A DNA stretch of 64,000 nt from Trachythela sp. YZ-2020 (GCA_016169945.1 JADLSH010000015.1:365198-429197); one strand, 5' to 3'; positions 19,624 through 31,505 are shown, counted from the first letter of the stretch. Translations and numbers: made by a program. The notes: generated by a model not told the origin, from the letters alone.

Positions 19624-22369
19624 TCCCCGAGCCAACGGTGAGCGCCGTTCCGGGCGATGGCCCGTGGCGAGGGTACTAATTCCGCTCGGCTATTTATTAC
19701 ACCCGGGAAAAAGGAAAGCTATGGGAATCTAAAGTTCATCAAGTTTTGCGGGCGCATGGCTATGTTTCATGGGTGTGATGGGTGGTCATCTCACTGACCT
19801 TTGTTAGGAGTGAATGAGCGAATTATAAAAAAAACATGAGTATCAGTAAGTCTGAATTATAACTTATATATCGCTTTTTGGGACTTCAGGAAAAGCGGCG
19901 GAACGAATTTGCCGTTTATACTTTATGAATAGAGATAGATGGTCGAAAAAATATGGCAAGTTTCTTATAATTGTATTTTAATATAGCCCTAAAATGTTGT
20001 TTTATTTACGTAGATTTTCATTTGATTCCAAATAAAATATCCTACATTTTATGTTTTCAAAAAGTTCCAAATTAAAAGGAAAGCGAAATCATTTCACGAG
20101 AGAATTTGTATATTTTCATCTGATATCATTTCAAAAACTAATTTATTGGTTTCGAAACCTTTTAGTGAACGGAAGGTTGCATTTAAAAATTAATTTCAAG
20201 CTTTAGAATGCATAAGAACATACCTACCGCATATATCTCATATTTCTATGGCTAAAACAACTAATATTTTAATTATTTTTGCAGCTTTTGTAACCTGTTT
20301 AACTGTTTCGTACTCCAGAAAAGAAATTTATATTATTAATCGTGTTGCCATGGCTACTGTACGGTGGCCCACAAGGGCCGCGGAAAAAAATTGAGGAAAC
20401 AATGCACAACATTTTTTTAAGCGGCCCAGAAGTGCCACGGCGAAATTTTGTGGAAACATCACAGCAATTTTTTTATGGGAACACCACAGCAAATTTTTAT
20501 GGAAATATCGCAACAAATTTTTATCAAAATATCACAGCAAATTTTTGTCAAAATATCACGGTAAATTTTGTCAAAACATCACGGCAAATTTTTGTAAAAA
20601 CAGGAGAAATTTTATCAAAACATCATGGCAAATTTTTGTCGAAATTTGGCGGGCGGCTGAAGTAAATTTGCTAGCGGAAGTAGTTGACAGCGGAAGCAAC
20701 TCGGGCTCTAGCTTAATTTCGTGAAAAAATCTTGCATGTGACTCCTTCTCGATGTGAAAGATTATATTAATGGATGATTTTATGTAAGTATAATTAGGAT
20801 ATTGTACTAAATGTTTTACATTAAATAATGATTAATGGAGTGCGGATTTTAGTGGTGCTATTTCTTTGAGAAAAATTTCTGCAATGGCCAGACATTTGTC
20901 ATATTTTGATCCTGTGTATTTAGTAAAATATATTTGACCACTGCTCTTAACATGTGGCCTTACTTTCACTTTTAATTTTTAATATTATATGGCTAAGGTG
21001 TATTTGATACATAAAGATAATGAATTTATGTTAAAGCACTTGATATTTATATGCATTGTTCAATTCTTCCAGTTACCCTCCCCCAAGGCTCCCTCAGGGA
21101 TTTGCCAAATTTTCATTGCCAATCTACATACCCTACCCCCTGTTCAACTTACCTTAAGAATATAATTTTGTATTGTAATGAAGTCACAGGGGATAGGGCT
21201 GGATGGGAAAATATTTATATTCACATGTTAAGCTTGGGGTTCCAGGAATTACCATTGGTACTTTTCCACTAAAAACAAAGGCAACTGCAGTTTTTCAAGG
21301 AAATTCCATTTTACATCAATTTTTAAAAGTTCAAAGAAGTTAAGTTTTCAAGGTTTTTTCACAAGTCAATGTGAAATTCCAGGACTTTTCTAGATTTAGG
21401 GAGGGGGAGTACAAAGTCAAATATATTTTACTAAACACACAGGATCAAAATATGACAAATGTCTGGCCATTGCAGAAATTTTTCTCAAAGAAATAGCACC
21501 ACTAAAATCCGCACTCCATTAATTATTATTTAATGTAAAACATTAGTACAATATCCTAATTGTACTTACATAAAATCACGCATTAATATAATCTTTCACA
21601 TCGAGAAGGAGTCACATGCAAGATTTTTTCACGAAATTAAGCTAGAGCCCGAGTTGCTTCCGCTGTCAACTATTTCCGCTAGCAAATTTACTTCAGCCGC
21701 CCGCCAAATTTCGACAAAAATTTGCCATGATGTTTTGATAAAATTTCTCCTGTTTTGACAAAAATTTGCCGTGATTTTTTGACAAAAATTTACCGTGATA
21801 TTTTGACAAAAATTTGCTGTGATGTTTTGATAAAAATTTGCCGCGATGTTTCCATAAAAATTTGCTGCGGTGTTCTCATAAAAAATTGCTGTGATGTTTC
21901 CACAAAATTTCGCCGTGGCACTTCTGGGCCGCTTAAAAAAATGTTGTGCATTGTTTCCTCAATTTTTTGCCGTGGCCCTTGTGGGCCACCGAACTACTAT
22001 GCTTCCTCTTCTTGAAACAACATTTCCATTTTTTATTCTTAACCCAAAATAAATTTCCCAACATATTATTGTTTCCTTCCACTCTTCTTTCCAAACTATT
22101 ACAGTAGTGATCAAAATTTTAATGGCACATTTAAAATGAAGGAGAACACAGTGATTACGTCAAGTAAAACATTTCATATGGCTCCAATTCTGGGATCCAA
22201 TTCTGTTTTCTAAGCCAAAATTTTGCTTTGAACCCAAATATCCGACTCGTCTACCACCTTTGCATAGCAGATTTTGTGATGAAAAAGCTTAGTAATAGTA
22301 ATGTTTTGGAACGTAGTGTCTGTCAATGTTCAGCTGGGGCGAGGGGTTACTGCAAGCATGTATTTCTAG
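19624..22369 (+). mobile_element. Helitron-like element, type 2, carrying a foldback insertion
   Basis: Starts A|TCCCCGAGCCAACGGTGAGC with a hairpin (AACGGTGAGCGCCGTT) and ends GCATGTATTTCTAG|T. Its internal body differs from type 1 but is shared with the reversed copies near 48-50.6 kb and 59.1-61.9 kb. The 1.64 kb foldback element at 20359-21994 interrupts it: the empty-site reading GGCTAC-ATGCTTCC is preserved as CATGGCTACAGTGCTTCC in the 59 kb copy. Confidence 0.5.
20359..21994. mobile_element. Foldback element with minisatellite arms
   Basis: Arms 20359-20938 and 21416-21994 are inverted copies. Ends read GTACGGTGGCCCACAAGGGC and its near complement, flanked by TACT (20355-20358, 21995-21998). 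Inside each arm is an array of about eight 24 bp units built on AAATTTTTGTCAAAATATCA. The loop of about 480 bp has no gene. A 4 bp duplication and palindromic arms do not identify a superfamily. Confidence 0.5.
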
Positions 22370-22740
22370 TTCATAGATAAATCATGCGCATGCAAAGATA
22401 ATTTCAATTAAATGACGTTTACATACGTAATATCTGGTTTAAAAATTAATACGCAATTCATTCAAACAACTCTTAAAGCCGAAATATAGTAATAAAACAA
22501 TGTTGATATTCAGCTTCAGGAAAAATAGACAAGTTAATAGCAAACCAAATGGCGGGAAATTTCCGTGTATCAGTTATGTAATTGACGAAACTCTTTTCAT
22601 CATTTAAATTAACACCCAAATCTAAATACAAGTGTAAATATTGTGCTTTACGTGCTCGATAATCAAGTGCTATAATCCCATTTTTTCAACTTTTGTCCGG
22701 CTGGGTGCATTGAATCCTACTCAATTCTACTTCAATTCTA
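22370..22740. other. No feature seen
   Basis: AT-rich DNA between the end of the type 2 Helitron and the coiled-coil exon; no gene or repeat recognised. Confidence 0.5.
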
Positions 22741-23267
22741 TTAGTCACTTTTGTCCTTCTCCCCGTTTCTCTTCAGAACTGTTTCGAGGAGACATGTCAT
22801 AGAGTCAATAGCACTTTTTAACTGACTTATCTCACTTTTTACATCTCTCAACTCTGCTATATCATTTTTCATAATCTGCAAATCCGACTTGATCTCTCCA
22901 ATTCTGGTTTCCAACTGTGAATCTTTATCTTCATCTGTTTTCTCTTCTACTGGAAAATAAACTTTAATGCTCGAGATCTGTTCTGGTCTAAAATACTTTG
23001 GAAGTTTTGATAGAGATTTTTCTAACTCGATGTACAATCTTGCCTAAAAGAAGAAAAAAAATTCCATACCGATTTTCATATGAAGTAGATTTTTTTGGTA
23101 GAATTAAACGTTCAATACAATACAGGTGTATGTACCAAAGAATATCGCAAAAATTTACATGTTCCATATCTTTTGTCAAATATATATAATGTGGCTTCTT
23201 AATATTTTTTTAGTATATTTTATCGATATACCTTTTCTTCCTGGGGGGTTTTGGGGCTAGATTTCAT
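22741..23267 (-). CDS. Small coiled-coil protein, two exons (unknown)
   Basis: Exon 1 (23232-23267, possibly extended upstream to a CCACAG acceptor near 23303) reads MKSSPKTPQEEK and has a GTATAT donor. Exon 2 (22741-23043) follows CTTCTTTTAG and reads ARLYIELEKSLSKLPKYFRP, then a heptad-rich helix (IGEIKSDLQIMKNDIAELRD, VKSEISQLKSAIDSM), stopping after NGEKDKSD. The join is in phase. Product about 113 residues: an N-terminal short region, then a coiled coil likely to dimerise. It lies between mobile elements and might be a transposon accessory or ORF1-like protein. No family recognised. Confidence 0.5.
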
Positions 23268-24845
23268 AGACTTAAATATTTTTTTTAATTTAACATTCTG
23301 TGGAACAAACTCTAATGTACCACAGAATACCAGTGCAGAGATAAATAAGCAACGGTTTATCAAATTGTACCAGGATTTGGTGTGTCATGTTGTGTGATAA
23401 TACTGTAAGATATTGCTAACTTAATTTAGTGAAAGCTAAATACTAAACTCAGTACATATTCAGTACATATTCAGTACAAACTAATATATATTCGCAAAAA
23501 TAAAGTATATAGCATGTTTCCTCCAAATTTTATAAGATCAATAAATAAGACTGGTATTCTGTGGTACATACACCTGTACTTGGGCCTCGCCAACTGCATA
23601 CATCTGCCACCAGAGGAGGTTGGACAGCTGTCACGTGATATTTTTCGACCAATGAGGAGACGCTATTTTCTCAGCGCTCGCAAGAAGCAAGTGGACTGTG
23701 AAATTTGCATTGGTCTCATAAATACGGAAATAATTCGCTTTGTTATTCAAATTTGCAATTAAATTTGATGCACACTCGTTCAATGAATATTAATCTACTC
23801 CCAAGCGAAGAATTTTGGAAGGTAAACGTCGTTTTGTACTATATTTTTATATTTAATGCAGGCACTTAAGCGTCACGTGGAAATACGAGGCTGTTCCAAC
23901 TATCAACTTTTGAAATAGAAAATATCGAATTTCCATGGTTCGATTTCGCTAATTTTCGCATAGTGTGATAGATTAAAGCCTAATCTTTCGTTTTAACTGC
24001 CCCCATCTATCCGCGCAACTCACCGTTTTCGAGATATTCGCTGCTGAATTTTTAATACGATTTTGCACTTTCTAAAAATAACTATCTCCAACTTTTGAAG
24101 TTTCCCTTCTTATCATTTGCATTTTATTAAAATATTTTAAACTTTTTGTAATATCAATGAATTGTATGTTTAAACGCATTTGCTTGATCAGTTTTTGATG
24201 GATATTTTAGAAATTATGAAACGCTTTTTTGTTTGTTTTCATGATTGAAGTTAGTCGTGTCTTCGCGACGTGTTGACTAAAGTCCGCGTCTGTTTACAAT
24301 TTTCAAACTAAAGTATCTAGAATTTCCATGGTTCGATTTTCGTAATTTTTGTATAATGATGAAGACAAATGTATAAACTTTAAATCTGCTGGAATGATCT
24401 CGGTGATCCCCTGGCAATTTTCGAGATATTAGGCGTCGAAGTGAGCATAGTCATTTCGACGTTTGCCAAAATGGCATCTAATAGTTTAGGAAGATATTGA
24501 GCCACCAAAGCTTGTTTTTCCCAATGAATCTTGAAACTTCTTTAATAGAAAGAGCGTTATTCTTTAGAGCAAGCGTTAAAGTACTTTTGAATGAATTTTA
24601 GGAGTTATTTGCGTGTTGTTTAGAGATTTTATACCTGGGCTAGTGTCTGACTCTGTCTAAAATTTTGTTGTCTGATCACTCTGATGGCCCGCTCGACTCG
24701 CAAATATCGAATATTTTATCATTCTTATTCAATTTTTTTTCTGAAATGCATCCATGCTATTTCAATAACTATTGATCTACCTATGTGGACAGTATTTTGT
24801 ATGGTAAACGTTATTTTGATCTTTCTTGTAGGCTGTTCGTCGTCA

Positions 24846-26026
24846 TCCCCGAGCAGGCGCGAAGCGCCGTGCGAGGGTACTAATTCCGCTCGGAGATTTA
24901 CACCCGGGTATGTGAAAACATTGTGGAATGCAAAGTTGTCCGCCATTTTTTTTTGTCATGGACTCGACCTTTTCGTAAGTTATGCGCATGCGCAAGTTCA
25001 AGCCGAGAGAAGACCAATTTAACAAACTTTTTTCAAAATTAGTTTTGGACTCATTTTATAAGTAAGTCTCTATGTCTCCAAAACAAGATAAATGAAAATT
25101 ATTTACAGGACAAATTAACAAGAGGAGAAAAAGTCGAAAGACCGAAAAAGGAGCGTTTTAAACAGGCAAGTGTCTATTTTCCATGCTTGCTTTGCCGATT
25201 TTTTAACATAGCATGCAGTATAGTTTGTGAATTTGAAAATGTGTACATCATTCTGTGTGGTCAATACAACATTGATTGATCTTTAAGAGTATTTTAGTAT
25301 TGATTCAAATATGTTATAGAAAAATAAAAAAACATTAAATCCCAAAAACTTCATTGCAAAAGCAAGTGCGAAGTATAAAAATACTCCTCGAAAAGCAGTT
25401 GAAGTTTTTTGAAAATTTCGAAACGTTTTGTGAACGTCTAAGGTTGAATGTTACAGTAAATCAAAGCTAAAAGAGTACACAATAGCATACCCACTTTATA
25501 TAGTTGGACAATTGATAATTTTATAGTTAAAAACAAAATAAGATTTTGTACAAATTAAAATATAAAAAATATACAATGTTACGTGTTACCATGGTTACAT
25601 TCGTCGACTCAGTCACAGATGAAATATATACAGATGTGTAACTTCAGGTAAAAAGTTGTTCCACGGCCGCCATGTTCCTAGCAAGCGCGCGACAAAGCCG
25701 ACAATTCGTCTTTTCTCACTTCTTAATTGCTTTCAACCAGCTCAAACATTTAACAATGATGCTCTTAACTGTTTTATCCAAACATTTCGATCTAAAAAGG
25801 CCACAAAAGAAAAAAAACGTTCGTGTTTTTCACGCCGCCATGTTCCTAGCAAGCGCCATTTGGGAAAATTTGAGGACACGAAAGCCCTATGAAGTTACAC
25901 TTCTGGTATATCCTTAATCTGTGACTCAGTACTTCATGTTACAATAACTTTTGGGGAGTAAATTGTTTGGTTCAAACTTAACTATGGTTCAAATGGCGAG
26001 GGGTTACTGCATGCATGTATTTCTAG
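24846..26026 (+). mobile_element. Non-autonomous Helitron-like element, type 1
   Basis: Best-preserved full copy: preceded by A, starting TCCCCGAGCAGGCGCGAAGC with a GGCGCGAAGCGCC hairpin, ending GCATGCATGTATTTCTAG and followed by T. 1181 bp, no coding capacity. It includes an NRF1-like palindrome (24985-24994) and the shared TTACCATGGTTAC block. It is inserted into the TIR element 23611-26840. Confidence 0.5.
24985..24994. promoter_or_regulatory. NRF1-like palindrome in Helitron
   Basis: TGCGCATGCGCA-type sequence (ATGCGCATGCGCAAG), the consensus of the NRF1 family. The 57 kb copy carries CGCATGCGCA near 57204; the 18 kb copy has lost half. Known function of the motif is promoter activation; activity here is only inferred. 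Confidence 0.5.
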
Positions 26027-26937
26027 TATTGTATTAATCCGATGCCATTTCTGTCAACAATCTTTGAAGTTGAACATCTCGAATTTCCACAATTGACGCA
26101 GTGATTGCTCGTATTTTTCTGAAGAAGTGGACTTTACTGTTTAAAATAAGTGCTGAGTTTTACAGTAATAGAAGAAAATTTTAGAAGTAAAATTTGTTGT
26201 TTATTTACAGATTTGTATTTTGGGTTGAATTCTATCATTGTATTGTTAATTTGCTTTCTTTAATATTTCTTTATGTATGTAGAGAATATGCATGTGCTAT
26301 GTATTTTCAATAAAAATGGAACTGTATATTACTGTAAAGTTTGTTTTGTCTACATTTCACCCATAATTTCTGTTGCAAAAAAGTATATAGAAGTTCTTTG
26401 ACAACCTCAATATGCGGGTTTTCAGTAGTCACAATGTGCTATTGGGATAAATAAATAACTAAATACATATTAAAAGTCGAATCGTTTGTGCCAGCAGAAT
26501 CAATCTGGCCAATAAATATTTAGTTAACTGTCTGTACTGCACTCCTCACTAGTTGCACAATGTACATTACAAATACAGACGATCACTCGCAGCCTTTGAG
26601 ATTTCTGCACAAATAAATCCTCAGAGAGACTCAAAGAGCCTTGTTATACCTCCATTACAAAACACTAAACACATCCATAATTATGGCATTGAGTCTCTGT
26701 AACAATAGCGTCTATTTTCGCAGAATTTGCTATGGCCAGAGATGTTGACTTCACGGCAGTCAACGCATAAATGAGGCCGCACGTGGAAACATACGCTCAT
26801 TACCCATGATGCTTTGCGGCCTGCTGTCCAACCTCCTCTGATCTGCCACCAAGTTTAGTCATTTAAGTATTCGTGCATAAATTTGACATTAAAACCTGCG
26901 ACTTAGGTTGGGTAACTTCTTTGTACTTTAAAAAACA

Positions 26938-27030
26938 CATGTATGTAGAGTTTGGTTGGTTCTTTCTTGTGCTTTGAAGGGTTTTATCCTTGTCAACCGG
27001 TTTTCCCCCGCAACAAAGACCAACCAATTA
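26938..27030. mobile_element. Old SINE/LINE-tail fragment
   Basis: TTTGGTTGGTTCTTTCTTGT followed by GCTTTGAAGGGTTTT and CGGTTTTCCCCC resembles the central region of the 11640-11800 piece read on its - strand. Diverged, without tRNA head or tail. Confidence 0.5.
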
Positions 27031-27222
27031 GGCTTTGGTAGTCGAGTTGTAATGAGGTCATGATTCGGATGTGTGTTAGGTGACCTCATGACTACGCCCT
27101 CAGTAATTGATATTAATAGCTAATTACCATGATCATTTTGATTAAAAAAATTTATTCAGATAAATCCAACGTTCGCGGCTGATGGCTAAATAAAATAAGG
27201 ATTTAGTGACTTCTAAACTTAC

Positions 27223-27531
27223 TTTATTTAGACGTTCCTCTGCTTTACTTCTTTTCATCATTTCGTCTGTATCACCCACTGCCAGACCAACAAACACATT
27301 CATGACGACAATACTCATAACAAGAAAGAACAGTACCAGGAATATACATTGTATTACGTAAACGGATGATTGATTGTCAAGAAAAACATCACGATAATCG
27401 ATTTCTCCACCCATCATGATGAAGGTTGTGAGAGCAGTCCACGGTATTGTACTGAATGCATAATCCTTGCTTCTCAGCAACAGAAAGGTCATCGCGAATG
27501 CAATGACGAAGAGGATTACTACAGGTAGGAC
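27223..27531 (-). CDS. TRPA-like exon: S5 end, pore and S6
   Basis: 103 codons between CTATTAG and a perfect GTAAGT donor. VLPVVILFVIAFAMTFLLL is the end of S5; the pore helix and filter read TTFIMMGGEIDYRDVF, aligning with the M-x-G-D/E-I-x-Y-R motif of TRPA1; CIFLVLFFLVMSIVVMNVFV is S6, followed by GLAVGDTDEMMKRS, the TRP-like helix region with the family's GLAVGD signature. The frame could also read through to a stop at 27142, adding about 27 residues, which might be an alternative end. Confidence 0.5.
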
Positions 27532-27964
27532 CTAATAGAAAACCAGAACATCTATATTAGAACATCAATAATACTATTTTAAGGATTGGAGACATTTTCC
27601 CAACATTTCATTAAGGTGGTTAAGATTGTTTGTATTTGACTTATGCTATAATTGTATAAGTAATAAGATAAGAATTGTAATATATTCAACTACCGAAAAA
27701 GAAAAAAAATAATGATATTCAGAATTCTTTCCTGTTTTAAGCCAGCTCACTTTTCTGGGGAGTTAGTCTGATTATTTATCACAAATACTTCGGCTCTTTT
27801 TTTCTTAAATCAGCGATACAACACTGTCGGGTTGCGTACAAGCCGAATTACGAATCTTAACGATACAGTGAAATAGGTAGTTTTTTTTTGAAGTTGTTTT
27901 TCGGAATCCATTCCTAGCCGCTATTCTAATTGCAAATTATAAACAGACATTACCTTTAAACGAC

Positions 27965-28440
27965 AGTGGATTTGGCCTACAGGACGTCTCAATTACAGGG
28001 ATGTGGCCGACAGGCATTTTGCCGACAGAAATATGGCCAAATTGTCATATTTTTGAAAAAGTTAAACGTCTTTTGAGTCTACGAGAATGGGATATTCTTT
28101 ATCTTTCACGGTTTGTTTCCATTTTTCATATTCTATATTTACAAGTTGGGTACAACAGAAGGTTATACACAACAACTTACCGAACAAAAGGTCACGTAAT
28201 CACTAATCCTTTAGTTTTCGCACCTTTTTACTAATGAAAGGATTTCAAATTGGCCATCTTCCACATGACCGTGCTTTAGCAAATATATACAGATAGATAT
28301 ACAGTATCTATATTTCAGTCAGCCAAACTTCTTGTCGGCCAAATACACCCTGTCGGCCAAATACTCCGTTGGTAGAACGGCTTGCGCGTCAAATATCTTG
28401 TCGCCCAAATGTCGGTTGGCCAAACTTCTGGTAAAGGTTT
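27965..28440. repeat. Repeat with iterated TTGGCCGACA words
   Basis: About ten copies of TGGCCGACA, TCGGCCAAA or close variants occur, those in the left part on one strand and those in the right part on the other. This arrangement resembles subterminal transposase-binding arrays of a MITE. Exact ends not resolved. Confidence 0.5.
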
Positions 28441-28808
28441 CTTAATTCACATCCTGCATGCTAGTGAATAGATGGCTGGGACTAGTGCAACAAATAATGA
28501 ACTTTTGTGCTTATTATAGTGCGACGAAAGGCATTTGCTCAAAAGACGAGCTGTTTGTACTCAGCAACATATTACAGAATACTGTCAATTACAATTGATC
28601 TAATTCGCGTTTAACTAATTAACATTTTACTCCGCAGTCGTAGATGAATACAAACACTTTAATAAATCACATCGTTTTCTGACAAAATACAATTATTCAT
28701 GAGCTTTCGGCTTTCAGAAGGAAGAAAATATATTTTTCAGTGATTTAATCGATAGGCGATTAAGCGTATAGCAATTGAAATTATTGTTTTTGTATGAATA
28801 GAATATAG

Positions 28809-28995
28809 TCGCGGAATTGGCTTTGAGTTATTGAACCTTCCAACAACTAATTCCGACGTCATCCAAGTACAGAATCACTCTTGTGAAGATTTCTTATGGA
28901 ATTACATTGACGAAACAGGAAGATCATTCGAAACAAGGAGGAAAGAGTACGTGCGGAATGTTAAGTATTACGAAAAAAAGTTCAAACGTAGCTAA
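28809..28995 (+). CDS. Possible last exon, unknown protein
   Basis: After an AATATAG acceptor an open frame of 61 residues reads RGIGFELLNLPTTNSDVIQV, then SCEDFLWNYIDETGRSFETR and ends YYEKKFKRS-stop. Composition looks protein-like, with a basic end. No upstream partner exon found; it lies inside a TRPA intron on the opposite strand, so it may be a transposon remnant. Confidence 0.5.
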
Positions 28996-30023
28996 ACATG
29001 GATGGATTTATTCATAAGATCAACTTTAACGACAGACAAATAACTGACAACGGAAACAAGAAGAGTAGAAAATTTTTTGGGGAATCATGGCACACTGCTC
29101 AAACTCTCTTTCTGCAGCAATATTCTATTATCCTAAAAAACAATAAATGTATAGCTATAGGTTTCCACGAAATAATTGCCTACGCCATTACTGTATAAAA
29201 TAACTAATCGTAAAATATTATCCTTTATACTTGTTGAGGGTTATATGTCTGGTAGCCGAAAGCTCCTGAGTAAAAATATTTGGTCAGAGAACGTTGTATA
29301 ACATATTATTATGTATCATCCTTGGCCACGCGCATCGTCCATATTCTTATATAAAGACCCCCAATGCGAACGTTAAGGCAGCATTTCATTGTTATTTCTA
29401 TGTACAATAGAGCTATAGCGGTACAGAACAAAAACCATAGAAAATTGGCTTTCCTAATATGAACTGATCCTGTAAATTATAGTCATATTCTCTCTTCTTT
29501 GGCAGTTTATAATGGTTTCATTTATGTTAAAAAGGGCACTTTTGTCCCTCTTAGGAAAAGGCAGGAGGGGCGCTTGCCCCCGCGCATCCCCCCCTCTCCG
29601 GCGTTCCTGTAATTGGTTCATAATAACTGTTAACTTTTATGGTTTATAGCGTGTTTATTGAAGAAAAAGTTCGCTTATACAAAATCTGCTCAGCTCGGCA
29701 TAATAAAAAACAAAAACATAAACGTTCGATATACGTTCTGATCACGTGTCCGTTTTAACTAAGTGTACCTATAGTCCCTAAATATCAATATGTATACCAG
29801 TTTATACGTAAATACTCTAATATATCAACAATTACGACCAAAAAGATTCAAACCTCAGAGCAGAGCACAAAATTACGTATGACTTTGGGAAAACCAATCC
29901 AAAAATTTAAGATTTAGATATGTTTTACCTTTTCTACGCAAGAAAAGCTAAAATAGTTTAACTTGCCACTTAATTAATATGCCCCACGGAGCAATTTCTT
30001 CTAATTTCCTGACTTTAATATAC

Positions 30024-30269
30024 CTTCATTAGGGACAAGAAAACTTTCTTGGTTAAAACGACGTAAATACCAAACACTGGCAGCCGTTTTAAAAACCAGA
30101 TAAAGTTTATCCAGGCGATAAAGATGGCAATTGCTCCAGCCTCGATTTGTGATTTACTTTTGGCTTCGTTGACTGGCAAGAGAAACACAAATGTGCAAAT
30201 ATACAAAGTCCATTCCAGTATGTTGTTGAAGTAATCTTCGTGTATGTATATCAATGGGCTGCTAAACAT
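30024..30269 (-). CDS. TRPA-like exon: S3 to S5 start
   Basis: 82 codons, phase 0 on both sides. FNNILEWTLYICTFVFLLPV (S3), then EAGAIAIFIAWINFIWFLKR (S4) and PVFGIYVVLTKKVFLSLMK (S4-S5 linker and S5 start). The NILEW, WINF and FGIY positions match TRPA1 closely. The exon opens with an internal Met after CTTTTTAG. Confidence 0.5.
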
Positions 30270-30623
30270 CTAAAAAGGTTATATATGCTTAGTGTTCAGG
30301 AGAAATATCGGAACATTGCACTTGTATCGCAGTACAATGGTTGGCCATGCATGCAGGATGTCAATAAAATGTCCTACATTATTACCACGATATTTTTCTA
30401 CTATTAGGGCCCATACCCTTGACTTCATATGTCCTAATGGAAAGGGCAGCAAGCAAATGGTGTTCTATTTTCTACCTAACGATAAAACAAGATCCAGCAA
30501 AAAACTGTATGTAACAAAGAATTTCTTTGCATTAGTAATGCAATATACTAAATATCAGAAAGGAGGCAATATGTTGTACAAGTAGGAAGGCATCTCGCTT
30601 TGCCGAAAAAAATTCTTACTGAC

Positions 30624-30715
30624 CTGAAGTAATTCCTTAATCATATTTATGGAACACAAAAACAGAATGAGCACTGTGAGACTGATCATCCCTGGTGAGG
30701 TCAAACCAAAGGAAT
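30624..30715 (-). CDS. TRPA-like exon: S2
   Basis: Short exon, phase 1 in and 0 out. DSFGLTSPGMISLTVLILFL then CSINMIKELLQ: a single membrane helix followed by the KE-x-x-Q pattern that in TRPA1 links S2 to S3. Confidence 0.5.
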
Positions 30716-31127
30716 CTGAAATATTGAAAATAATTACGATATTTGAAAACTATTAAGAAACACTCAATGACATGCAGTTCATGAGTAAGTTCAACAGCAT
30801 TCGCATTATATCTGACAAGTACTATACTCTATATACTTAATATGAAACGTGTGTCCATGAAACATAACTAGTATATTTAAGAGAGGCTTAATGGTGAGCG
30901 AGTTGGAGCGGGACGAATATGGAAACCGCCTGCTTACGTCATCAGCCAGAGCGTTTATGTGAATGGTGTGTGTTATTAACTAGTTCGTGTTAATCCATTC
31001 TTGTTGGTTATACTTAATTTCGCGAGGGCAGAGTTTTCCTAGATTTAGCTAATGAATTTATTACGATGCGCGGCTGTTAAATTAACTTATACGATACAGT
31101 ATAACGTTACGTCCCAGTATTCCTTAC

Positions 31128-31361
31128 CTTGTGAATACAATCCTATGTACGTTGTTAGAAGAATCAGGAAAACAACATACAGAAAAGCGTTCAGGAAATA
31201 CCATTTTCGTCTCACTGAAGAATTCAGCTTTGCGTTCAAAAATACGCGTACGAGTGGATGTAATAGGCATTCGTAATATTCAGAAAGAATAAACGATCTT
31301 ATCACGTCAATGTAATCACCAGATCCTGTTGGTTCAAAAATCAAGAATGTGATGAAAGAAA
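31128..31361 (-). CDS. TRPA-like exon: pre-S1 linker and S1
   Basis: Phase 1 in and out. EYYECLLHPLVRVFLNAKL, VRRKWYFLNAFLYVVFLILL. The HPL/V-x-x-x-L-x-x-K-W block just before S1 matches TRPA1 (LLNHPVCKEYLLMKW region). S1 ends TTYIGLYSQG. Confidence 0.5.
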
Positions 31362-31434
31362 CTGAAATATGAATAAACTGATGAAATGTGCGTTTTTTGC
31401 TTTAAGAGCTGTTCAAGATCGAGAAAAATTCTCG

Positions 31435-31505
31435 AATGTCACAGAGGGCTTGAACCCGTAACCTCCAGTGAGGGATTCTTAGCTGCTTGTCTAAGGTAAC
31501 AAACA
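31435..31505 (-). mobile_element. tRNA-like SINE fragment
   Basis: On the - strand: TTAGACAAGCAGCTAAGAAT, then GAGGTTACGGGTTCAAGCCC. The second part has a good B box (GGTTCAAGCCC) and the first a D-arm-like inverted pair. There is no CCA end or full acceptor stem, so it is a tRNA-derived SINE remnant rather than a tRNA gene. Confidence 0.5.

Larger units (their letters stand above)
23611..26840. mobile_element. 3.2 kb TIR element with 9 bp target duplication, hosting a Helitron
   Basis: Inverted ends CAGAGGAGGTTGGACAGC match at both sides (23611 and 26840) and are flanked by ATCTGCCAC (23602-23610, 26841-26849). Removing the Helitron at 24846-26026 leaves about 2.05 kb. A 9 bp duplication suggests a Mutator-like element, though the arms are short, unlike 9517-13272. 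Inside, the block GAATTTCCATGGTTCGATTT recurs (near 23930 and 24322), with a diverged third copy near 26080. No transposase frame is seen. Confidence 0.5.
27532..30023. other. TRPA intron
   Basis: Contains the iterated GGCCGACA/TCGGCC element (27965-28440) and one + strand exon-like frame (28809-28995). The rest is AT-rich with a GC-rich patch around 29560-29610. Confidence 0.5.

Noticed and set aside
31435..31505. tRNA gene on the - strand
   Set aside because: Good B box but no acceptor stem; read as a SINE remnant.
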